A DNA stretch of 64,000 nucleotides from Gamarada debralockiae (Eukaryota > Ascomycota > Leotiomycetes > Helotiales > Hyphodiscaceae): the NCBI GenBank assembly GCA_002803225.1, contig NXFV01001687.1:1-64000 (forward strand). Reading direction: 5' to 3'. Position 1 is the stretch's first letter, and each line of letters starts with the position of its first letter. The notes beneath the pieces were generated by a model that saw only the letters and a list, made by a program, of their open reading frames with translations, was not told the DNA's origin and did not search any database. A program made the position numbers and the translations under genes. Positions 33,890 through 44,035 of this stretch are shown here, piece after piece.

Positions 33890-34975
33890 ATGTCACAATC
33901 ACAATCCGACTTCAAGATTCCTTTTTCAAACACCACCGTCAACGTCCGCATCATAGACACCACCTCGCACATAGCCGACATTCCACTCGCACCCTTCATC
34001 TCTCCCGAGATCAAAGGCTTCACACACTTTTCCTGCCCCGCATACTCCTTCCTAGTCGAACACCCCTCAAGTCGCAAACTCCTCTTCGACCTCGGTGTAC
34101 GAAAAGATCCCGAGAACTTCGCACCTCGAATTCGTGATCGTATCAAGAACGGAGGGTGGAAAGTTACTGTGAAACAAGGAGTTCGAGAACAATTGGAAGA
34201 ACATGGAGTCAACGGCAAGGACATCGAGGGGATAATTTGGAGTCATTGGCATTGGGATCACACTGGTGACCCCTCCACCTTCGAGAATAGTACGGCATTG
34301 ATTGTTGGACCTGGGTTTAAGGAAGCTTTTACACCTGGATATCCTGCGAAAGAGGATTGCCCGATTCGGGAAAGTGATTATGAGGGCCGAGAGTTGAGGG
34401 AGATTGCATTCTCGCAGGGCTTGAAGATTGGACGTTTCAATGCGTTTGATTATTTTGGAGACGGGTCTTTCTATTTGCTAGACTCGCCGGGTCATGCTAT
34501 TGGACATATGTGCGGGCTTGCGCGTGTTACGGCTAACTCTTTCATTTTCATGGGAGGCGACGCTTGTCATCATGGAGGAGAGTTCCGACCTTCTCAGTAC
34601 CTCCCCCTCCCATCCTCACTCTCGCCCAATCCTCTGGATCTGAAAAGCAAGAACCCTTGCCCAGGAGCGATGTTCGAGGATTTGCTTCCAAATGGAGACA
34701 AAACGAAGCCGTTTTACAAGATTGCGAGACTTGAAGATGGAAAGGGCGTAGCGCATGATGTTGATGAAGCGGAGGTTACGATTGAGAAGGTCATTGAAGC
34801 TGATGCGAGGGATGAAGTATTGGTTGTTATGGCACATGACGGTAGTTTGTTGGATATTGTTGATTTCTTTCCAAAGTATGCGAATGAGTTCAAGGAGAAG
34901 GGGTGGGTTGAGAAAGGGAGGTGGTTGTTTTTGAAAGATTTTGCAGAGGCTGTGAATTACTCTCAAAGTCTTTGA
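33890..34975 (+). CDS. metallo-beta-lactamase-fold hydrolase, AHL-lactonase-like
   Basis: Single exon, 361 aa from MSQSQSDFKIPF. The zinc-binding HxHxDH motif is present as WSHWHWDHTGDPS, followed by DSPGHAIGHMCGLARV (third His) and FMGGDACHHGGEF (bridging Asp and further His). The opening ISPEIKGFTHFSCPAYSFLV with SRKLLFDLGVRKD is typical of fungal N-acyl-homoserine-lactonase-like MBL proteins. Expected activity is hydrolysis of a lactone or ester; the substrate cannot be told. From the ATG at 33890 it has no signal peptide, so cytosolic. If translation starts at 33596 a membrane-anchored form is possible. All metal ligands are present; intact. Confidence 0.85.
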   Translation: MSQSQSDFKIPFSNTTVNVRIIDTTSHIADIPLAPFISPEIKGFTHFSCPAYSFLVEHPSSRKLLFDLGVRKDPENFAPRIRDRIKNGGWKVTVKQGVREQLEEHGVNGKDIEGIIWSHWHWDHTGDPSTFENSTALIVGPGFKEAFTPGYPAKEDCPIRESDYEGRELREIAFSQGLKIGRFNAFDYFGDGSFYLLDSPGHAIGHMCGLARVTANSFIFMGGDACHHGGEFRPSQYLPLPSSLSPNPLDLKSKNPCPGAMFEDLLPNGDKTKPFYKIARLEDGKGVAHDVDEAEVTIEKVIEADARDEVLVVMAHDGSLLDIVDFFPKYANEFKEKGWVEKGRWLFLKDFAEAVNYSQSL

Positions 34976-35724
34976 AAATATCTAAGGGATTGGGATATAC
35001 GTTCCGAAATTTTGGTCTACTTCACATAACTCGGGAGTAGACTCTAGATACATCTCATTAATTCATTCCTCAGTCTCCAAATACGCAACTTAACTTGTTA
35101 ATTATCCCCATCTCCTCTTATGTGATATTCTCCAAAGCCAATGCAGAACTATTCAAACAAGTAAGGGGAGGAGCATGGGGAAGTCCATACATGAGCGAAA
35201 AAATCAAACTTGCGACGAAAGGAGGTTGCTGTTTGGATGGTTCCAGACATCGCTCACTCCCAGTACGGAGATGCTTGCCTGCTGAAGTACGGCTTGATTG
35301 GATTTTTGGTGAATGTTTTTCTACTGTCCATTCCTTGCCTTGGTCGGATTTCTCCTTTTTGTTACGGTTTGGCTCAATGTCTTGAAGGTTGAGCTAATGG
35401 TTGCAAAAGAAGTATAAAGGAATAAAGATGCAAGGAGATATTGCTCCTTCTCACTAGAACTATTATAGTATTAATATTTTAAAGCTTGGGAAGTAAACAG
35501 AATGCTTTGGCCAAGGAACTCGCCTAATTTTAATACTATTAAGCCTATATAGTTTTAGATAAAAAGAAAGACAATAAAGAAGGCTCTAATTAAAGGAAGA
35601 GATAAGCTAAAAGAAGTATAGATTAAGTGTTAGCAAGATATACTACAAGAGAAGATTTAGGCTTAGATTGATTGCATTCTTCTATATATTAAGGAGATTA
35701 TTTGATTAGAAGGAAACAATATAT
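34976..35724. other. AT-rich intergenic sequence
   Basis: No gene. From about 35400 the sequence becomes very AT-rich and stop-dense, with many TTAAG and TATTA strings, up to the solo LTR. Confidence 0.5.
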
Positions 35725-35729
35725 ATTAG

Positions 35730-36184
35730 TGTTAGAGGGTGATGTTGATAGGTTAAGTCACGTAGGGTTATTAGTGGGTAGTCAGAATATAATCGGAGGG
35801 TGAATAGTGTATGTTCATTGTCCTTCCCCCGAAGGCTAGAGAACCTAATGCTTATATCAAGCATGTCAGGCAGGTGATCGTAGTGCGACGTCATATTATA
35901 CGTCATGCCTACATTCAACAAACGGCGAATATTGCCTGAAATATCGGTATCTTCAGTACTGATCTGACCCGGTTGATCTGACCTGATATCTAAAGGCTCT
36001 GTAGACTCGGCCGGAAGGTACATATGTACGAGCTGTACAGAGCTCTATATATACAGGCTCTACCGACTGCAGAACTAGAATAAGAATCAAGTCAAGTTCA
36101 CCCGAAGAATCACTTCTACAAAGCTCATTACTAGCGTCCACGTGACCCTGTCCAGCACGTGATTACTAACGTCATCTTCTGACA
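35730..36184 (-). mobile_element. solo LTR, 455 bp
   Basis: On the minus strand the element runs from TGTCAGAAGATGACG to CACCCTCTAACA, so TGT...ACA. Exact five-base duplications ATTAG flank it (35725-35729 and 36185-36189). A TATATATAG promoter-like string lies at about 36044-36052 on the minus strand, in the expected internal position. The open frame 36023-35706 lies across this LTR and is not a gene. Confidence 0.8.
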
Positions 36185-36189
36185 ATTAG

Positions 36190-37455
36190 GAGGGCGAATT
36201 CATTAAAGGCTGCTTCTCCCTGAAATTGAGGCTCTTTTAGCGAGCATGGGCCCCTGTAAGCACTAAACTATAGGGAGTTTAGAATCCTATAGGGGCCTCG
36301 TAAGACTGTTTAGGGTTTAGATCAATGCTCAGCCTCGTGTAGTTTCACTTTTGATCGTGTCCTTCGTAGTTAGTTTAACAAAACACAACAAATTTCAAGG
36401 GTTTGTGAGTGAAGAAGAAGAGAACGCTTAGAATTGATGACGACCGAGATTAGTCAATTCGATTCACCTGCTTACTCAAGATCCGTCACTCGAGCCCCTG
36501 GATCGGTTCCTCCCGCTCGCGAGTTGCGTAGACTGGCCAAAGGTAACTTTGCTCGTAGGGCAACTTAGCGGCGGCTTAGCGGCTGACACATGCAGCTGCG
36601 TCAAGATTTGAATTTCCTTATATGGAAAATGGAGAATACATTAGGATAGACTAGAAATTAAGCTAACCTCTCTGGTGATAAGCTTTATACACAATGACTA
36701 GATTAGAAAACAGCGCTCGGAAAGCCGTTTTCCCTCCCGTGCTTTTCAAATGCTTCGGGAGATTAAGTCACACATAGCTTCAGACCCATTGCCCGAGATG
36801 GGGAACATTGAGCGATTAAGATAAATAACATTAGTCGCTAGGAACTGATAACTCAGACGGTATATTGATTGAGGGCGCGCATAGAAAGTTATAAAAGGCA
36901 GGAAGGCCTCGTGTGAAAAACATTTCCTTAGATGCAATCAAATTTCACCTGATACACTCAAAAAAGCCGCCTTCCTCACAAGCACTTTCCGTCACTGTGC
37001 GATTCGTGGCCTGCGCCTACCCGACTTTCCAATCAGTCCAACAAAGATACGCTCTTGGTCAAGGGAGTGAATATTTTGTTGAAGCACTGTGCGTATTTGT
37101 TGGTTTTTCAGTGATGGTCTATTAATTCTACAGTAGGAAGTGCTCTATATATACACTTGGAACCCTATATTTGCCACCTAGTGTGACTCATACCGAAGGT
37201 TCTAGTTATACTTATTTGCCACTGTATTTGTCACCCTTCTACTAGAAGCTTCTAGGCTCTTCAATATCCAACAGTATTCTCTGTCTTCCTCCCCCCTCTC
37301 CCCCTCCCCCCTTTTTTTCTCCCCATCTCCCTTCCTTAACAAAAGTGAAATCAAATGTGATTTGAAAGGTAGTTTTGCTAATAAGTAATAGATCTTTGTA
37401 CCGAGCAACGCGGCAATCAATATCGCCTTCCTTTCACGACGGATATTAGTTCAAT
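36190..37455. other. intergenic, promoter of the small secreted protein
   Basis: No coding region. TATATATACACT occurs near 37145-37156, and a strong pyrimidine tract lies 120-175 bp before the start codon at 37456. Confidence 0.5.
37280..37336 (+). promoter_or_regulatory. CT-rich promoter tract
   Basis: More than 50 bases are almost only C and T (…CTCCCCCCTCTCCCCCTCCC… then CTTTTTTTCTCCCC). Long pyrimidine tracts just upstream of the transcription start are common in highly expressed filamentous-fungal genes. It sits upstream of the small secreted protein. Confidence 0.5.
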
Positions 37456-37821
37456 ATGCTTAAGCATTTCATTTTGTTGGCTGCTGTGGGCGTTCGCCTT
37501 GTTAGCTGTGCTCAGGATTGTTACATTCAAGCATGGTCTAATACAGAGTGCAATGTGGGCGGTGGTTCAGTCGTCGATATTGGACATAACATTGCTGGTG
37601 GCGCATGTATCGGTATCTCTGGGCGCGAATCATTCTGGTTGAATGATTCCTATGATCAGAATATTGTTTGTGTTTTTTATACAGAAGCGGGTTGCAACGG
37701 TGATTATTATCGGAATCCCTCGATACCACCGAATTGCAATGTCATGCCGACGTTGTCAGACAAAGGAAAATCCGGTATCCACCCTCCATCTATGTTCTGT
37801 GGCTCTATTTCCCCAGCCTAA
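37456..37821 (+). CDS. small Cys-rich secreted protein (effector-like)
   Basis: Single exon, 121 aa. The N-terminus MLKHFILLAAVGVRLVSCAQ is a clear signal peptide. The mature part of about 100 residues has seven cysteines (AQDCYIQAWSNTECNVGGG, GGACIGI, NIVCVFYTEAGCNGDYY, PPNCNV, SMFCGS), plus one at the cleavage region. No known domain. Size, secretion signal and Cys content suit a fungal effector or an antimicrobial-type secreted protein. It lies between a solo LTR and a NACHT pseudogene, a repeat-rich context typical of such genes. Intact; no intron seen. Confidence 0.75.
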   Translation: MLKHFILLAAVGVRLVSCAQDCYIQAWSNTECNVGGGSVVDIGHNIAGGACIGISGRESFWLNDSYDQNIVCVFYTEAGCNGDYYRNPSIPPNCNVMPTLSDKGKSGIHPPSMFCGSISPA

Positions 37822-38372
37822 CAGGGTCAAGAAGCACATATTTTCTCATTAAACTAAGTAGCACACCAATTTGAACAGAACATGTAGCTAGAGGCTGAGA
37901 TAACTCTGCGACGTCGTTCTTGCGTGATTCTAACTAATGCGAATGCAAGTACTGAAGTACTGAGAGTGGTTGGCGCTGGATTTTAATAGTTCCTGGGATT
38001 ATTCACTATTCTGCATATTAAAGGGGTCTCAATTGGGAATGCTTATCGAGTTTCGAAGAGGACCCGACTAATGTAAAGTAGGTATATACTACTAGCACCG
38101 TTCGAAAAACTAGTAAGTTCTCTCTCCCCACTCTACCCTCCTACCTCCCTTTTTGATAAATGCCCGTTTTATCGATTTTATTGTAAAATATAACTTCTTT
38201 ATCGGCCAGGTTTCGCGCCTTCGCGTGCACACGTCAAATGACATTCTTTTGTGGTCGTTCAGTCTTCTTCAACCATTCGGTGTGTCACACTATTTGGCTC
38301 CTAGTCTCACTACGCAAGTGCTGTTCCTGATCCTGGGTAATGAATGGGTTCACAGGCTGAAGAGCTGCAGTT

Positions 38373-40506
38373 TCAATCATTCAAAATTTCCGAATAATTC
38401 AATTCTTCTGGACCTTCCCTGGGATAACCTATACCTGATGACACCTCTTGATCGCCCTTGGTGGCTGACAAACTTGCAAGACATAGTGCAGTTTCTCCCT
38501 CTTCGGTATCCAGGTTCACTGCAGCTAAGTAGCCAAATTGAGCCCCTTTTGGCCCCTGGATTTTATCAGGGCATGTCCAAACCTTTCGCACTAAGGACTT
38601 TCCAAAATAAAAATGGTCGTCTTTAGCACATGTGCAGGACCGACTTAGCATGCTCTTTATTATTCCATCGAGATTATAAGCACAGCCGACGAGGAACGGA
38701 ACGGGGCGCTCGTGGTGAAATGTCAAGGGCATCGTCTGAGCCCACGCTGAAATCCAGTTAACATCGGCCTCCTCATAAGCAAATGGATTATCAGCTATGA
38801 TTTTGCTGATGACGTCGCTCCAGCGGTAGTAGCTGTTGTTCATTCCACCATTTTCAAAAAAATCTATCCAAAATCAGGTCAAATGATTTTCCGGTAGAGA
38901 TACCCTTAGATTTTGCTTCCTTGACGCTCTGCCCAATAGGTGGTGGGTGATCGCTTGGAATGACTGGCTCATATCGAATTCATGACTCAAGAACATACGC
39001 TTCCAGTGCGATGAATCGAAGATATCTTGTAAGCATAGCGAGTGAAGAAAGTCTTCTGCAAGCTCCGCGTATATCCTATGTTGGCCAAAGTCGGGATTCA
39101 TTCTGGCATGCTCGGTGAAAAATTTCTGAACAGAAAAATGGCTGAATAGAAAGCGATCTGTCTCCTTCCATTCGGCCAAGTGGTGATAGACGTACACTAT
39201 ATCTTCCACATTTATGTCGTTGGGGTCTCGTTCGGTGCCCGCAGATATGGCGTTACTCAACCACTGTGTGAGTATGCCATATCCCAACGATGCCAAAAGC
39301 CACTTTACTGCTTTGATTCCCAGCTGTTGATTACTTTCCCATGTGTCTTCTCTAACCTCTGAATAGAGACGCTCATAGAATTTGAAGAGGTCTCGTGGTC
39401 GGATGATTTTATCGAGAGCATGGAGCACATCTGAGCGTGATAACCGTGAATCGCAAAGATAATCTAAGGAGAGCTGGACCCATCAGAAATATATGAGATG
39501 GTGGGCTTTCTCTTAGCTTGGGATTCGAAAATCTCGAGCTTGACTTACCTACCCTGTTCTCGAGTGACCAGCATCTCTTTGACATCATCTCTCTGTTTCT
39601 GGTAGCGTTTGAAATGAAATTTCTTGTCGGTGATTCTTGTGACGTACGTGCAAACGTCGTCCTTTGTCGCTGGCTCATCAACCACAGCTAGAACCCAGCC
39701 TTCAGTGTTCCTGACAATATCTCGTTCGGGTCTTGAGGAGACAAACACCATCGCCTGGCTCTTTGAATCTATCATCCCATTCAACAAGTCGAAAATTGGC
39801 TCTCTGTCGTCGCACTCATCCAAAGCATCAATGACAATATAGCATTTATCAGTCGATGCAATAGCTTGCACGATAAGGTCTTGAACTTCTTCGAGCTGAG
39901 GTATTCTTCTCCTTGCATCTTTGACTCCCAAGATGATTTTAGTGCTTCGAATCCTTCTCGAGTATGACCAAACTGTCGGAGAAGACACTGCAGTACGGAT
40001 TTTAGCGTTCAGTAGCTCTCATCGCGTACTGAGTTCCGAAAGGAATCTCGACCACCGAAGCAGTAGAAGTATGCGACCTCTTGACCATGGTTCTTTTAGC
40101 AATAATCAATCACTCGTTGTATGACCGTCGGACTGTAGGAATGGCTGTCAGGATAGTACTTTCGCTACAGGAGTAACTCCTGCGTACACAAGTATTGTCT
40201 TTCCTATCCTAACTACATGTTGCGCACTTAATCAGCCGCATTCAACGACGAGGTTGAGAACGGCGACGACAAGGTCCTTGAAAGCGAGAAAGGGCTCCGA
40301 GTTCAACTTCAGATGCCACTTACCCTCTCCTTAATCCTAATCTTTCGCAGATCGGTAGCTTCAGGAGCAGCGTCAAAGATAGGATAAATCCACGACCCTC
40401 CGGTCTCAGCAATGGCAGTTTGCAAAGCATCTCGTGTCGACAGGCTCTCCCTCAAGTACTGAGCCCCGATATTCGCATACTGAACCAGCAACTGTGCTAG
40501 ATACAC
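38373..40506 (-). pseudogene. NACHT/NLR-like protein, heavily degraded
   Basis: Collinear minus-strand fragments of a fungal NACHT NTPase. A P-loop remnant RIGKTILVYAG lies near 40215. Then IQRVIDYC-stop-KNHGQEVAYFYC follows. The Walker B region is KCYIVIDALDECDDREPIFD (about 39855) with AMVFVSSRPERDIV just after. After further breaks come KIIRPRDLFKFYERLYSEV, WLLASLGYGILTQWLS and DRFLFSHFSVQKFFTEHARM, the winged-helix-like region that follows NACHT. A C-terminal part has YLAAVNLDTEEGETALCLAS, like one ankyrin unit. At least four stops or frame changes are present. NACHT proteins are fungal NLR-type sensors with a cell-death effector domain at the N-terminus; here that domain is missing or unreadable. 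The exon-like frame at 40506-40309, followed by a GTAAGT donor, may belong to it. Confidence 0.7.
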
Positions 40507-40689
40507 CTTCGAAAACGTCCTCAGTGCTGCTTGCCATTCGCAGTCATCTGAAAAGGTGTGCTGAGATGCCTATTAACGATGAGGAAAGGTTTCAAACCTG
40601 CAAGTCAAACGACACAATGGTCCACGCCGCCGAATCTGCCTCTCATCAGCACTTTCATCTCCGACGAAAGTTAGTCCAACACTACCCCA

Positions 40690-41774
40690 TGGCTTCCACA
40701 TCCTCAGCGCACCTCACATGCCTCTGCGGTACCATATTAGCACCTGGCACCCCCTCTCCGACCCAGAAATCCCAATGTGCATGGAGATCTGCCATTGCGA
40801 CCCCTGTCGGAATTCAACTGGCTCTCTGGGCGCCTCCTTCCCACCCTCAACTCACCCCCCTCCCAAGACACCCTATCCCAACTCACAGCCTATCGCAGCT
40901 CCAAAAACATCACCGGCTACTTCTGTTCTAACTGTGGCTGCCACTGCTTCGTCCTCAACCACCAAAGTAAGAAGTAGCCCTGTCTTGGAAGAATCATCGA
41001 ACAAAGTCCCGCCTTTAAAGAAAACAACGCCCCGTGGCCAAAAGAAACCATTAAAGTCTCCCGCCATGACTACGTCCTCGACACACTCGACGGCGGACTA
41101 GCTCCCCTCCTGTTCAACGTCAACGGCCGCTCCATCCCAACATAGCCAGCTGCTACACAGCAACCTCCCTTACGAGACTCATTCGACCTCCCACATGCTA
41201 CCATCCTGTCCCTCCCTAACAAATCCATCAACACCCTCTCACTGCCAAAAAGGCGACTCCTATCTCTCTGCCAAGTGCCAATGCGGTGGAGTCTCTCTCC
41301 TAATCAAACGCGCCCACTGTACCTCAAACTCCGACCCTGAAGTCTCAGCGCGTTACATCCCCTCCGACCCCTCAAAATACCTAACGTACCTCTGCGCCTG
41401 CCGCTCCTGCCGCCTTTCCACCGGCGTGTCGCTGCTGCCGTGGACCCTTGTTCCGCCTGCTAACGTTTTCAACACCCAATGCTCCCACCACCATTGATGA
41501 TCCTTCCTCCATCCCCTCCGATGACAACCTGGTGCCTGTGATCTCCGGCCACCCTGCTTCTAGCCCAAACGCAAACCCTGGGCTGAGCTTGAAGCATAAT
41601 TGGTCATCTCTCGATGTATGTCGGAGCTTCTGTAGTAATTGCGGTGCGACGGTATGTTATTGGCGCAGTCAACGCCCGGACGAGTTGGATTTGGCTGTTG
41701 TATTGAGAAGTGAGGAGGGAAGTATGGCAAGAAGGTTGTTAGAGTGGGAGTGGAGACGGTGCAGTTTCACATAG
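40690..41774 (+). pseudogene. tandem GFA-domain protein (CENP-V/GFA), frameshifted
   Basis: Two zinc-binding GFA domains follow each other in broken frames. Domain 1: SSAHLTCLCGTILAPGTP, then a shifted frame with EIPMCMEICHCDPCRNSTGS, then another with LTAYRSSKNITGYFCSNCGC. Domain 2: YLSAKCQCGGVSLLIKRAHC, YLCACRSCRLSTGVSL, then SLDVCRSFCSNCGATVCYW in a third frame to a stop at 41774. The Cys pairs expected for Zn binding (CxC, CxxC, CxxC) are all visible. The family includes glutathione-dependent formaldehyde-activating enzyme-like proteins. At least three frame changes are needed, so as read it is a pseudogene. The ATG at 40690 is convincing. Confidence 0.7.
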
Positions 41775-42823
41775 GAGAGTATTGATAGGGAGACATGCGA
41801 AACGTGGTTAGGGAGTGCGGAGGTGATGAAGATTGGGGTTTGAAGAGGTGGGAGAAGGGAAGGTGGAAGGAGGGCGAGACGTGTCAAGTCGAAGACTCTG
41901 AAGCTGAAAACGGGCACAGGAAAAGCAAAAGGAGCCTGTAGCATCATATAAGTGGGGAATTTCCAGATACACATCATCTCAAATCTTCAGGAGGACGCAA
42001 GACGACGGCTCGTGACAGCCAAAATCTTCCGCAGCCTTCCACCCAGAATCCTATTTAGAGCGTTGTAGCGCTTCATAAGATAGAATATACAAACCCAAAA
42101 ATTGATGGCCGATAAAGACTCGGCTGCGGCGGCTTTCCGGGCTGCCAGGAAGCCTCAAGGGAGTATCTTAAACAAAGCTTTCACTGACTGGGATGATATA
42201 TTTCGAGCAGCCGAGGGCCATCGCATGCATACTGCACTCAAAAGATCTATGAACTGGAATTCCGGAATGACGACGAAAATGAGAATGCCAGTGACAATCT
42301 CAACGACGACGAGAAGTAAGAATGTGGCAAGCCAGGTAGGCTCTCGGCGTATGCTGCTCACGTAATGAAAATCTCCTGCTGGCTGTGGATGATGAGAGTT
42401 ACTCTCATCACTCCTTTCCACTTTCGAAAGGCAGTACTATTGTTACAATCATGCGCCATGTCTTCCAAGGATCCGTTCGCACAATTACTTACGAGACTGC
42501 AGGGGAGGTTTCAAAGACTCCAGAAGCCCAAATGAAAGAGGAAGGCTTCGGCTGGGCAGACTTGATGTAAATCTTGTCGTCTGCGTGGAGGGAGGTATAT
42601 TGATACTCTGTACTTCGTCTGAAGCGCAGGGAAAACGCGCTCTATTGACCGCCGCACTTCACTTACTCGGATGCTAGCACCCTGGCATGACTGACCCATT
42701 CGATACTCTACACTTGCTACACAAGAAGGCCTCAAAAACGGAACTTTTAAATTTACCTCTAATCTACCTAACATATCAATGATATCCAAATGGTATACCA
42801 CGTCCAAAAGGGTTCTCTCCCAT
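41775..42823. other. no firm gene; weak small ORF
   Basis: A plus-strand frame from the ATG at 42105 (DSAAAAFRAARKPQGSILNK then AFTDWDDIFRAAEGH) looks protein-like for about 45 codons. It then changes character, and an adjacent frame (ELEFRNDDENENASDN) is more protein-like, so a small disrupted gene is possible. I do not recognise it. Confidence 0.25.
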
Positions 42824-44035
42824 CTACTTCCCATAACCAAAAACAAAAATTTCAATCTCCTCCCCCTCACCACCCAAAACCGGTAGAGGAATCTTGCACT
42901 TCTCTCTCACCTTAAACTCAGATTCATGCATGAGATCAAAGAACACCATCTCACTCTCATGCCTTACCTTCATAGCCAACAACACAACCACATCTCTATT
43001 TCCCTCGGCAAGACGGCTCAGCGTCTGCACGAGATCGGGGACCACGTCGGGATTGTAGGTGCAATCTGCAATCACTACTAGATCCCATTTTGCGGAATTG
43101 ATGTTGAGAGGGAGAGGAGAAGACCAGTCAAGGACTTGATGTGCGAGCTTTGATGAAGCAGGAAGGGGGAGGGTGGAAGGAGAGAGGTTCTTTGAGATGA
43201 TTTCTGACGCCTCGGGTAGGTCTGTCAAGAGGACTTTGGAGAGATGGGGGAAGAAGGTCGCGAGGCTGATGCCTACTATTCCGCAACCTGCTCCGAGCTC
43301 AAGGACATTGAGATCTTTCTCCTCCAGTAATTTTTCAAGCACAGGCAATTTTGAAGCCGAACGTGCAGGGCCTGGATAGAGCGACGAGAGAGCTGCGAGA
43401 TAAGAAGAAAGCACCAATCCGGCATCCCTAAAGAGAGATTGTTAGTAGAATGAGAAAGAGGACGTACCTGTCCAGATCCATTCAGCGTACCAGATATGCC
43501 GAGCGATGCTTTCGCCGGTTTCTTCCCAAATGGGAACTCGCTTTTTATTGTCTCCAGCACCCATTGAGAACACTCTTTCTGCCATGCCGACACCCGGAGC
43601 CTTGCCGCCCTTTGCTCCGGGACTGATGTCGATAGCCATGCTCCTCACGGCGACAACACATCCTCCATTATCCGAGTCCTTGTTATCCAGAACCTTCTCA
43701 AAGCTCTCCACTGCGAATTCCTCCTCTTTCGGTCTAACTAACATCCTTGCCATTTCTCCGCCCATTTTACGCTTCCCCTTTGACACAGGAACAGGAACGA
43801 CAAGTTCGAGGCTTCTCTTTCCATCTCTTCCTCTCCACACGTATTCCCTGCCCTTCTCAGCACCAAGCAAACTTGTCCCATCCTCCAACTCCAATTCCAC
43901 AACCAATGATATATTCGCGAGCAGGAAAGACTCCCCTAGATCGGTTGTGACAGTGACTTTCGCGCTTAGGCTGAGAGGGGTCGATGCAGATGCGGGGAGG
44001 AGTCGAGGAGGCTTGAGGAATCGTATATAATGCAT
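42824..44035 (-). CDS. SAM-dependent methyltransferase, lysine-MT (Methyltransf_16) type
   Basis: Two exons (44035-43491 and 43427-42824) with a 63-bp intron encode 382 aa. The N-terminal half starts MHYIRFLKPPRL, has several beta-rich segments and ends GESIARHIW. The splice restores HIWDAGLVLSSYLAAL, the segment just before SAM motif I. Motif I is LNVLELGAGCGIVGISLA. An acidic loop follows as VLLTDLPEASEIISKN, then LDWSSPLPL. The DxxY-like motif is DLVVIADCTYNPDVV. This belongs to the METTL21/FAM86/Rrg1-like group, which mostly methylate lysines in proteins such as elongation factors; the target is unknown. Expected in cytosol or nucleus. Intact. Confidence 0.85.

Noticed and set aside
35706..36023. 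105-codon minus-strand ORF
   Set aside because: It lies almost entirely inside the 455-bp solo LTR, crosses its end, and has no motif.
38153..38626. 157-codon plus-strand ORF
   Set aside because: Overlaps the minus-strand ankyrin-like C-terminus of the NACHT pseudogene, which has recognisable wording; the plus frame has none.
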